The position numbers and the translations under genes were made by a program. From Planctomycetaceae bacterium (lineage in GTDB: Bacteria; Planctomycetota; Planctomycetia; Pirellulales; Thermoguttaceae), in NCBI GenBank assembly GCA_012719125.1, contig JAAYAY010000049.1, positions 1 to 64,000 of the forward strand: 64,000 bases of DNA. The letters are read 5' to 3'. Shown here in pieces: positions 33,501-41,008 of this stretch. Numbering within the stretch: position 1 is the stretch's first letter; every line of letters starts with the position of its first letter. The notes beneath the pieces were generated by a model that was given only the letters and a program-made list of their open reading frames with translations, searched no databases and was not told the origin of the DNA.

Positions 33501-36500
33501 GCAGAGCGCTGGGCTGCATGGGGTCGATGGTCTGCACGTCGAAGTGGACGTTCCGGCCGCCGGCCTTCGCGGTGAACCATTGCTGGTAACCGGCCTGTTT
33601 GGCCGTGAGGATCGGCGCACGCCAGCGGACGAAATCGTTTTCAAAATCGGGCGGCCAGGCGACGTCGGCCGCTGTTTCTTCGCTATCATTCTGTCGAAGC
33701 AGGATCTGATAGCGCTGGCTCTGGCCGATCGGCAGATAGCGGCCTTCCGGTTCCCGCGAGACTCCCAGAGAGACCGAGGGATCCGATGGATCGAGTTTCG
33801 GCTGACCCACGGTAATTCGAGAACTGGCCTGCGTTCCGCCGAACGCGGCCTGAAGAGCGTAGCCGCCGGGCGAATCGGCGCTCATGCCGGCCGACGGGCG
33901 CAGGCCGCCGGTGGCCTCGGTCCACAAGACCTGGTCGGGCACAGTCCACTGGACCGCATCGGGTTGGACTTCCCGCCACACCTCGTTACCGGGCCATTGC
34001 GCTTCCACCTTCAGAGAGATGATCTGACCGGGAGCGAGGGCAACCTCGGACGGAACCACCCGTGAGGCCGTGGGCGCCGACGGATCGAGCACCTCGATCT
34101 TGGCCGAGGCAGGCCGAGTGAGATACGGCAGGTAGGCCGCCGACATCTCAAACGGTGCAGCCGGCGCCTGGCCGACGAGTGCCGGAGGAGACCAGGTGAC
34201 CGCCTCAGGCTGCCCGAGCGAATAGCTCACGCCGGGGCCTGCCATCTCGGCTCGTTGGATCTCATCCTTATGGAGTGCTTCAAGGTAGAGTCGGAGGGGA
34301 GCGGCTTCGTTGACCGCCAGTTGTGCGGAGGCCGGCTCAAACACGATTCGTGCCTTGGCCGGGTCGACCACGACAAGATCCAGGCTTCCCGGTTCTTGCG
34401 AGGCCGGATGAGTTGCACTGACGGTGGCTTCGCCCGCAGCCTCGGCTCGAAACTGGCCCAGGTTGCCTTCGGTGGCGACCACATCAGGCGCGGCACTGGT
34501 GAACTCGGCCAACTCGGGAACCAGTTCGACGTCGCCTCGGGGCCCAACCCCGTCGAGCAGGATCGTGCCCGGCTCACCGCCGAGCCGGAGAGTGCGATCC
34601 AACTGCATTCGCAGCTTGACGTCTTCGGCAGCGACACTCTGCACGTCGACACGATTGGCACTGGGACGAGTGAAATAGGTTGCACCGACGCTCAACCGTC
34701 CGGAACCTTCCTTGAGGGCGGCCACCTTGTGGCCGCGAAGCTCCAACCCCGGCGGGTCGAGTTCGGCCGGCTGGGCCTCCCACTGCAAACGTTCGGGGAG
34801 GATTTGAACTCGATATCCCCCCGCATAGTTGGCCCAAGCCTTCAGCGAAAGCATCTGGCCCAAGGGCAAGTCAACGGGACCTGGCGGCGTCAGTTCCAAT
34901 CGGAACGGAGCGACGACCACGTCGACGGGCGCCGTGTCGGTGAGATTGGCCCAGCGAAGGCTCAACGATTGAGGCGATTCGGGCGTGGTCGGGGCACGAC
35001 CGAGCAGTGAAACGTCCCGAGCGTCGAAGTCGGCGTAAAGGGGGGACGGGAGTGTCTCGGCCTGAACCGAGTCGGGAGCCAACTCGATTCGCCGGCCGTC
35101 GGCGAGGTGGCCGAAAGCGTGGATCTCGCGCTCGTGATCGACCGGAACCACAACGCGGGAGGGCGAGATTTCCAGGGCCCGGATTTCTTCGTTGCGGACC
35201 GCCACTTGAACGGTTCGCGTCTGGCCCGCCTGGGAGACCGTCACGGTCGCACTCCCCTCGGCTCGGCCGATTAGTCGTCGATCGGGTGTCACCCGGAGTA
35301 CGGCCGGTTCGGAACTGGTGACGTCGATGCGGCCTCGCGTGGGCGACGCGATGCTCAGGTCGGCGATCTCTCCCACGGCCATTTGCATCGACTCGGGAGC
35401 AACGATCAGGGAGTCGATGGCTGTCGCGGGAACGACCTCGAAACTGCCTTCGCCGGTGGTTGAACCGAACCCGACAGCCAGGCGGCCCCGGCCGAGTTGC
35501 TTGGCATCGAGCGACGCGGCCTTCACGTCGGCCACGTAGGCCGGCTCAACGACCAGCGAAAGCCGCGAGGATTCAAGGACCGAGAAGCGCCCGCCGTCGG
35601 CGGTGACGGCGTGCACGTCGATTCGTGCCGAATGGCCTAGCGGGATGTCGGGGGGCGAAATCGTGGTCTCAAGACCGGTGATCTGGATTTCACTGACACT
35701 GACGTTCGCGCTGGCTTCGAGGTATTCGGTGCGATACCAGGTGCCGTCGGCAGCTTGCTTGAGGGAAGGATCGGGACTGTCCTCCGCGCGAGCTTCCGCC
35801 GGTCGGCGGGTTGGCAGTCGTGCGGCGACGGTGCTCGTACCGGGAGCGAGCCCTTCCAGTAGCCCGCCGCAGGCGTAGACGATGCCGTTATCCACCGGCA
35901 ACCACTCGGCAACGGGAGTCAGGTCGGCGACCGTCCCGTCGGAATAGTGGCCAAGCACTTCCAGCCGTTGCGTCGTGCCGACGCCCAGTTCGACGAGTTG
36001 CGGGGAAATCGTAATCCGCTCCGGCGGGCCGGGAGCCGTGACAGTCACCGCCGCCTCGACCATCCGGCCGCGATGGTAGAACCGCAGAACAGTCTTCCCC
36101 TGGCTCTGCGTGACTCCCGCGGCTCCCGGTCGCTCGATTCGAACGACCCGCGTGTCTTCCGAAACGGCAACGGCCTCGAACGTGACGTCCTTGTCGCCGA
36201 ACCCGAACAGTCCCGGGCTGACAATTTGGAAACGAATGCGAGCCCCCACGGGTCCCGTCCATTGGTCAGGTTGCGCGATCAGCCGGTTGCGGTTCCAGTA
36301 CCACATTCCGGCCAGGAACCCGCAAAGCAACAGGAGAAGCAGAAGGAGGAGGGGCTTCTTGCTGCGTTTCTTCTTCTTGGGTTTGGTGGGCAGGGCCGCC
36401 TGGCAGGCCGGACATTTGGGGCTCTGGCCGGGACGTCGCAGAAAAAGCAGATTACAGTCGTCATCGGCGCAGAGGGCCGCCGGCGCCGGTTGCAGGTCCG

Positions 36501-36963
36501 TGCGTTGGAAGCCCCAGCACCACACGAGCCGGAATCGGCCCAGCACGTCCTGGTATTTGAAGAAGTAGTTGCTGCGGTCGCTCCGGGCATCGTTGTGGAG
36601 GAGATCGTCGAGGTTCTCGCTGACAACTCGCAGCAGCAGCCGTTCGGTGGAATTCTCCGCCTTGGCGGCCGAGACTCGCTCTTCGAGTCGCCTCAGTTCG
36701 TCGGCCAACGGCCCGCGCAGATCTTCCTCGGTAGCCGGCTGGCATGTGACTTCTTCAAGGCGCCCTCCCTCGTTTGTGCGAACATAGTAATTGACCGAGT
36801 CGCCGGCGACTTCCGGCTCAGCAGCCAGATCGCCTAGCCAGCGGTGGATAATCCTGCCGTTGGCGTTGGCGCTGTCGAGCATCGGTACGCCGGGTTCGAG
36901 TGCGATCGGGCGAAAATCCCTCGCACGGTCGGACAGATCGACGCGGACAAATCGTTGAGCCAT
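30598..36963 (-). CDS. Giant membrane-anchored Ig-like (BIG2-type) repeat protein
   Basis: 2121 residues from ATG 36963. The N-terminal about 200 residues are soluble with a cysteine cluster (CADDDCNLLF plus CPACQAALP, about 165-192), followed by a Lys-rich stop and one transmembrane helix of mostly Leu (about 204-226). The rest, about 1850 residues, consists of Ig-like units with BIG2 signatures repeated many times: ITISPQLVELGVGTTQRLEV, VARLPT, EGSATVTVSQAG, VVPVDHEREIHAFGHLADG, LALGESAVTAQYN, VGVAPGSAGVTF, LEVKVGA-like strands. The topology implies a cytoplasmic sensor-like head and a very long outer stalk. It begins the minus arm of the cluster and presumably supplies its extracytoplasmic structure. 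Confidence 0.85.
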   Translation of the reverse strand: MAQRFVRVDLSDRARDFRPIALEPGVPMLDSANANGRIIHRWLGDLAAEPEVAGDSVNYYVRTNEGGRLEEVTCQPATEEDLRGPLADELRRLEERVSAAKAENSTERLLLRVVSENLDDLLHNDARSDRSNYFFKYQDVLGRFRLVWCWGFQRTDLQPAPAALCADDDCNLLFLRRPGQSPKCPACQAALPTKPKKKKRSKKPLLLLLLLLLCGFLAGMWYWNRNRLIAQPDQWTGPVGARIRFQIVSPGLFGFGDKDVTFEAVAVSEDTRVVRIERPGAAGVTQSQGKTVLRFYHRGRMVEAAVTVTAPGPPERITISPQLVELGVGTTQRLEVLGHYSDGTVADLTPVAEWLPVDNGIVYACGGLLEGLAPGTSTVAARLPTRRPAEARAEDSPDPSLKQAADGTWYRTEYLEASANVSVSEIQITGLETTISPPDIPLGHSARIDVHAVTADGGRFSVLESSRLSLVVEPAYVADVKAASLDAKQLGRGRLAVGFGSTTGEGSFEVVPATAIDSLIVAPESMQMAVGEIADLSIASPTRGRIDVTSSEPAVLRVTPDRRLIGRAEGSATVTVSQAGQTRTVQVAVRNEEIRALEISPSRVVVPVDHEREIHAFGHLADGRRIELAPDSVQAETLPSPLYADFDARDVSLLGRAPTTPESPQSLSLRWANLTDTAPVDVVVAPFRLELTPPGPVDLPLGQMLSLKAWANYAGGYRVQILPERLQWEAQPAELDPPGLELRGHKVAALKEGSGRLSVGATYFTRPSANRVDVQSVAAEDVKLRMQLDRTLRLGGEPGTILLDGVGPRGDVELVPELAEFTSAAPDVVATEGNLGQFRAEAAGEATVSATHPASQEPGSLDLVVVDPAKARIVFEPASAQLAVNEAAPLRLYLEALHKDEIQRAEMAGPGVSYSLGQPEAVTWSPPALVGQAPAAPFEMSAAYLPYLTRPASAKIEVLDPSAPTASRVVPSEVALAPGQIISLKVEAQWPGNEVWREVQPDAVQWTVPDQVLWTEATGGLRPSAGMSADSPGGYALQAAFGGTQASSRITVGQPKLDPSDPSVSLGVSREPEGRYLPIGQSQRYQILLRQNDSEETAADVAWPPDFENDFVRWRAPILTAKQAGYQQWFTAKAGGRNVHFDVQTIDPMQPSALPSRRPDQPIDVRVVSDQGPAVAFPVGAVFDDFRVEAEYEDGFVRMVTKKATMSLGGGELRGPVSFSEGTMIGVTPGSTVVEAEFDGVASKGGLQVTVSEGLDIDELRITPELVNILPGESVVLEAIGYKAGKSIGRITDMAGVRWASSNEQVAQLSGATVSGLALGESAVTAQYNSIASAPAKINVVQSIDDALVVDQDTIEMIVGESRRIGADLGVFRGDTDFSRSAQVTSALPGVVRYDPLTHSLVGVAPGSAGVTFAWGDKLATTMVRVLPAGVLDGRIVVEPSNGVLSPGQALELRVYVVTSDGRRIDRTTSAVMTSSNPASVSIQGNLACARGAGTAEIMAQLPESTTPGRSFVTVGDTPITELIIDPSRLFLSVGEIARLRVLGRSGSGTYLLYLDPTLQLSVSGSNPGAVQVLGADVQGMAPGSADVVVNYQNRLSAAVPVTVSDNPWTGFTLDPIRAAVHPGQGLVYQASALRSGRRLVVSEADGLRLSTSDPSVARTVGGSAVEGVGLGRSAVIAQLGNQTAEAALDVVAGSGPIGGIVSGETTVFGTGYDYGTEYVIRNRPGYVVEGGDTRFVTRQVGTGVGLRFSPDVLRIGMNSPGALVRVHEFFSDGFTQDVSNDPALELTQPHDFARLEKTPSGPVLRPVRPGESRMSARLGNLVTIPELFIQVGDYGTVGGRLLVNPPTLELAPNEIGRFTSVQVEPGAGQASFPVSYSMEIPSGQGIVGATADGRLQGLSDGTVRVVLRANAPDRPYDGISTAAMVHVSSLSLSIQPAEVSLKVGATTPVMTVLAHETGRPPSPVPATIESLDPSVLAPAGLTAGTFVAQGLGGTQIRAVYRGREALANVTVTGKRFLSVQSTLESGSNDFAVRIEVLAAASEGPLEYRVFAAEQPPQGEWIPAQSYEGQQRAVLTTPRIAYGDRSARYSLILESRPQGGGSEQRYPFTFRLESRIVEDRP

Positions 36964-37361
36964 GAATCAACTCACGGGTGGCGGCCTGTCAGGGCGGAAG
37001 GCGATCACACACGCCGTATGATACGGCGCGTTCGGCGAGGCGCAAACACGAAGATCGACGGGAGACGCAAGGGCACACAACGAATTCACACTGACGAGGC
37101 AAATGGTTCCCAGGCAAGGCTTTACATTGCCTATACTCTCTAGCCTATCCGGTTTCGAGGAAGTCGCAAGTTTCACGCCGAGAAAACCACGCGTACTTCG
37201 GACGAGGAACACGCCACCAGCACGATGAGTCGGTTTGGTATGTGCCGCATTGGTGCCGAGAGAACCGTCTTCACGCGCGGTAGAATACCAATATTCGGCG
37301 CAATCGGGTATGGTTTGTAGGGACTGTGCAAGTGGAAACCGTCCCTGAGCCCGGAAGAAAT
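36964..37361. promoter_or_regulatory. Divergent promoter region between the two arms of the cluster
   Basis: 398 bases between the divergent starts of the Ig-like giant and the FHA protein. A TATACT hexamer lies at 37132-37137 in an A/T-richer patch (TTTACATTGCC before it), but no well-spaced -35 is obvious. Both arms are probably driven from here, which would allow coordinated control. Confidence 0.45.
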
Positions 37362-38492
37362 ATGTCGCTGAATCGGTTCGTTTACTATTGTGCGGTGATT
37401 GGCGGTTGGGCCGCTTTTGCCGCCTGGATAACCCTCGAAACGCCGATCCGCCGTCTCAGCTCCCTGGGCGAAACGGAAACGGCCATCAATCTCTGGTCGG
37501 TCATCACCACGACCCTTACGGCAACCGTCGTGGGTGGCGCGATCGGCTGTGGGTTGGGACTGGTCGGCGGAATGGACCAGCGGTGGATGAGTCGGCTTCA
37601 GAACGGGCTGTCGGGTTTGATTGGCGGTGCGGCCGGGGGCTTCATCGGCGGCCTGCTGGGAGGCTGTCTGCACACCTACGCGGGACTTCCCCGGGCCCTC
37701 GGTTGGATGACGATGGGCGTCGCCATTGGGGCTGCCGAGGGGCTCCATCAGAATTCGTTTCGGCGGATACGCAATGGCGCCGTGGGCGGCGTCTTGGGCG
37801 GACTCGTGGGTGGCATTCTGTTCGACGTCCTCGCCCGTCCCGGCGCCGAGATGGCCAGTCGCGCCTTTGCCTTTGTGCTGCTGGGGGTCGCAATCGGCGC
37901 GCTGATCGGGCTGACTCACCTGGTGCTCAAGCGGGCCTGGCTGACGGTTCTTGACGGCTTTCGCCCCGGAAGGCAATTGATCCTCGATCAGGCGGTGACC
38001 GTTCTGGGCCGGGGAGACCATCTGCGGCTCCCTCTGCTTGGTCCGGCTTCGCGGGATCTGGAAGCAGAACATGCCAAGATCACTCGTCGTGCGGACGGAG
38101 CCTTCGTCGTGGAAGACCGCAACACGCGTCTCGGCACGCTGTTGAACGGCCAGCGTCTGCTCGGCCCGGTCGTTTTGACCGATGGGGATCTGCTCCGTCT
38201 GGGCGGGAACATTGTTCGATTCAACGACCGCGGTGGTCGAGTAGCACCCGCCGAGTCGGGGCAGGTTTCCCCCTCTCCGACTTCCCCTGCGGGCCCTGCC
38301 TCTGCCCCGCCCCCAATTCCGCCAGTCCCAGGAACCAACGGTGGCGGGAGTCCCCCGGGCGGTGCTCTACCCGGAGGCGCGGTTGCTCCCCGTCCTGTTC
38401 GCCCGTCCCAGCCCGGACCGTCGGTGCGCCCGCCTCGCGGACCGGGGCCCAAGTTGCCTCCACCCCCACCGCCCCCGCCGCCACTGCGTTGA
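37362..38492 (+). CDS. Multi-pass membrane protein with cytoplasmic FHA domain
   Basis: 376 residues from ATG 37362 (GGAAG upstream); an in-frame GTG at 37326 would add 12 residues. Residues 1-195 contain about five Gly/Ala-rich hydrophobic helices (FVYYCAVIGGWAAFAAW, ATVVGGAIGCGLGLVGG, GAAGGFIGGLLGG, GAVGGVLGGLVGGILFDV, FAFVLLGVAIGALIGL). Residues about 212-290 are an FHA domain (VTVLGRGDHLRLPLL, EHAKITRRADG, RNTRLGTLLNGQRL, LTDGDLLRLGGNIVRF), a phosphothreonine reader. A Pro/Gly-rich tail ends in a run of prolines. Binding to targets of the cluster kinase at 41009 is a reasonable inference. Confidence 0.8.
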   Translation: MSLNRFVYYCAVIGGWAAFAAWITLETPIRRLSSLGETETAINLWSVITTTLTATVVGGAIGCGLGLVGGMDQRWMSRLQNGLSGLIGGAAGGFIGGLLGGCLHTYAGLPRALGWMTMGVAIGAAEGLHQNSFRRIRNGAVGGVLGGLVGGILFDVLARPGAEMASRAFAFVLLGVAIGALIGLTHLVLKRAWLTVLDGFRPGRQLILDQAVTVLGRGDHLRLPLLGPASRDLEAEHAKITRRADGAFVVEDRNTRLGTLLNGQRLLGPVVLTDGDLLRLGGNIVRFNDRGGRVAPAESGQVSPSPTSPAGPASAPPPIPPVPGTNGGGSPPGGALPGGAVAPRPVRPSQPGPSVRPPRGPGPKLPPPPPPPPPLR

Positions 38493-38714
38493 CGTGCGGT
38501 GGGACGCCTGTAGCATGGTTTACACCATCCCGAGAGAACGGCAGGAAATGGCCGTAACATGTTGTGACGGAAGGATTTGACACAGATGCGACCGGCGTGT
38601 AGGCTAGGGAATGGGCGCGATCCGGAGCGACTGCTCGTCTTTTGACTTTTCGAGCCGTTCGATTTGACGACGCTGGGTCCTTGGGCATGTCAGGGACCCA
38701 CGTACAATCACAAG

Positions 38715-40922
38715 ATGGTTGGGACGATGAAGCTGGCTGGGCGCGATCCGCAGGAATCGAGACAGGCCGTCGCCTGGTCGGCGCTTGTTGTGTTCCTGTT
38801 GGCAGGCCAGGCCGGCTCTGCCGAACCGGTCATTTCAGCGGGCGACGTCTCGGCCATCGCCCGCGAGGCCGCCGCGTCTGCCGAGCAGCACGTTGCTCGC
38901 TCGGTGCAATGTGCCCGTCTGGAGGCCGGCAACGCCTTTCTCGAAGCGGAACTGAAGCGTCTGGAACCCTCGCAGGACGGCGATTCCCCGGAGGTCCAGT
39001 TGATCCGCGGGCTGGCCCATGCCGACGCAGAAATGCGACTGGCATTGGGTGACGTCCTCCAGGAAAACGCTGATGTTCTCGTGCAGGGCTTGGAGGAATC
39101 GCTCTCCGAGATGCGTGGGCAGCAGCAGTCCGCCCGTGAGGCCTGGCAGGAGACCCGTGCCGCTCGGATTCGCACCGAATTGCTGTTGTTGGAAATCCAC
39201 GGCAGCGGACTGGTGGCGGCCCAACTCGCGTCGTTGTTGAGTGTCGACAAGCGCTGGTTCTGGCTCTGCGGGATGGTTGCCGTGGGGACGTTGCTGGCCG
39301 TCGTGTGCCACGATCGGCGCCGCGAGCTTCGCAAGTGGTTCAACGGCGGGCGGCCCAAGGCCCTCGGGCTTTCGAAGGTCCTTGCCGTACTGTTGCTGCT
39401 CCTCGCCTGTGCAACGGTCGTCACGTTCGTCATGGGCGATCGGATTTACGAAGCCTTCCTCACGGTTGGAACGGGCGACGAAGAGTCTCCTCGCCGCCGA
39501 ATCGAGCAGGAACTGGCGGCGTTGGAAGCCAGGGAATCCGAGCTGGCGGCCCGCCGCACCGAACTTGCCGCGGCCTGTGCGGCCCGGCGCAGTGCATTGC
39601 ACCAGCGGCTTGTGGAGGGCCTTCCGGCTCGCAATCGGCTGCCCGACCGCTGGCAGCAGTTGCGCGAGTCCCTGCTATCGGCCGGCGAGACGGTGGCGGC
39701 TCTCAAGATGGTCGAGGAAGAACTCGCGGCTGATCGGGCCGTCTTGACTCGGAAAGGGGAGGAACTGCGATCCGAGGAGGCTGCGATGCGATGGTATCTC
39801 AGCATCCGCCGCTGGATCCGAGGTCTTCTGGGAATGGCCCTGCTGGGAGTAACGGTGGCCGGCGGCATCTGGTATCGCGGCGGCGTGACTCGCCGGGCCC
39901 GTGCCACGGCAGACACATGCCCTCTCTGCCTCGGGCGAGGTTCGTTGCATCCCGATGAGGGTGTTGCCGGTGACTCGCCCGACCTGCAGATCGTGCGATG
40001 CCGAAACGTGATCAGCCAGGAGCCTTACGAGGAATGCGATTTTTCGTTCAGGCACGCCTATCGCTCGATGGCCAAGCTCTGTTTCCCCACGCTGGGCATT
40101 CCGCAGGCCGGCAAGACGCACTGGCTGGCCATGCTGTATTGGAGTCTCAACCAGGGGAACTACCCGAAGACCGTCGAGTTCGAGAGAGTTCGATCGCAAA
40201 CCAGTGAGAGTTTCGACCGCATCGTGGAGGAGATCCTCAACGCCAGGATCGGCACGGCCGCGACCCAGCAGGATCGCATCCCGCATCCGCTCGTGTTCAA
40301 CTTTCGCGATCACGATCGGCTCGGACGTTCCAATATGCTGGTGAACATTTTCGACTACTCTGGCGAAGTGACGTCGCAGATGGATTCCACCGACTATCGC
40401 CGCCGCCGCGCCCTGGACGGGGACGGCTTCCTGTTCTTCCTCGATCCAACCTACCCGAGCGAAATCCAGGCGAAGGCGCTGGCCGATTTTCGGGAAGATC
40501 TGCGGTTGCTCAAGGGCGTCAAAGCGGGCCGTCACCTGCGCACGCCGGTGGCACTCTGTATCTCCAAGATCGACCTACTTGCCGGACACGACTACCGCCT
40601 GGACGACGGCAGCGACGCCATTGCCAAGTTCTACGAAGACCTGAGCCGTATCGATCCGAGCGGCGAATCGACCAAACAATCGGTGTTGGAGGAACGATCG
40701 CGACTGACCCGCCAACTGCGCGACGTCATCTGGCCCGGTTGGCAGATCGAGCGGCAGATCGACGATCTGTTTGGAGGCCGCTACGCGTTCTTTCCGCTCA
40801 CGCCGGTGGGGCTCGACGGACGCGGCGAGGCCGACCTGAGCCTGCGGACCATTTCACCCTTCGGACTGCTGGAGCCCCTGCTATGGCTCCTGCAGATGAC
40901 CGGACACCCAGTGTTACATTAG
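38715..40922 (+). CDS. Membrane-anchored GTPase of double-GTPase (DO-GTPase) type
   Basis: About 735 residues from ATG 38715 (ATG 38727 also possible; an upstream TTG is rejected). An N-terminal signal or helix (SALVVFLLAGQAGSAEP) is followed by charged coiled coils, two transmembrane helices at about 180-197 and 222-240, a second coiled coil and a third helix at about 369-387. A cysteine pair, CPLCLGRG (about 402), precedes the GTPase: Walker A GIPQAGKT (about 460), G3 NIFDYSGE (about 547) and G4 CISKIDLL (about 616). The G domain should be cytoplasmic and the N-terminal part partly external. The arrangement matches GTPases found with GAP1-like proteins in conflict systems; that link is an inference. 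Confidence 0.75.
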   Translation: MVGTMKLAGRDPQESRQAVAWSALVVFLLAGQAGSAEPVISAGDVSAIAREAAASAEQHVARSVQCARLEAGNAFLEAELKRLEPSQDGDSPEVQLIRGLAHADAEMRLALGDVLQENADVLVQGLEESLSEMRGQQQSAREAWQETRAARIRTELLLLEIHGSGLVAAQLASLLSVDKRWFWLCGMVAVGTLLAVVCHDRRRELRKWFNGGRPKALGLSKVLAVLLLLLACATVVTFVMGDRIYEAFLTVGTGDEESPRRRIEQELAALEARESELAARRTELAAACAARRSALHQRLVEGLPARNRLPDRWQQLRESLLSAGETVAALKMVEEELAADRAVLTRKGEELRSEEAAMRWYLSIRRWIRGLLGMALLGVTVAGGIWYRGGVTRRARATADTCPLCLGRGSLHPDEGVAGDSPDLQIVRCRNVISQEPYEECDFSFRHAYRSMAKLCFPTLGIPQAGKTHWLAMLYWSLNQGNYPKTVEFERVRSQTSESFDRIVEEILNARIGTAATQQDRIPHPLVFNFRDHDRLGRSNMLVNIFDYSGEVTSQMDSTDYRRRRALDGDGFLFFLDPTYPSEIQAKALADFREDLRLLKGVKAGRHLRTPVALCISKIDLLAGHDYRLDDGSDAIAKFYEDLSRIDPSGESTKQSVLEERSRLTRQLRDVIWPGWQIERQIDDLFGGRYAFFPLTPVGLDGRGEADLSLRTISPFGLLEPLLWLLQMTGHPVLH

Positions 40923-40977
40923 GATTTGGAGATTTGGATTTGTTTCGTATTTCGAGCTTCGGATTTCGGATTTCCAC
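40922..40977 (+). repeat. Degenerate heptanucleotide array (GGATTTG / TTTCGGA units)
   Basis: From 40922 the spacer can be cut into eight 7-nt words in register: GGATTTG, GAGATTT, GGATTTG, TTTCGTA, TTTCGAG, CTTCGGA, TTTCGGA, TTTCCAC. It overlaps the last base of the GTPase stop codon and ends 31 nt before the kinase start. Strongly A/T-rich relative to its surroundings. Confidence 0.6.
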
Positions 40978-41008
40978 ACCCCTTTTTTGAGCGAACTCGA
41001 TCAATCCC

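Noticed and set aside
40739..40990. Small ORF spanning the A/T-rich spacer before the kinase
   Set aside because: It overlaps the GTPase gene and reads through the heptad array without a start signal.
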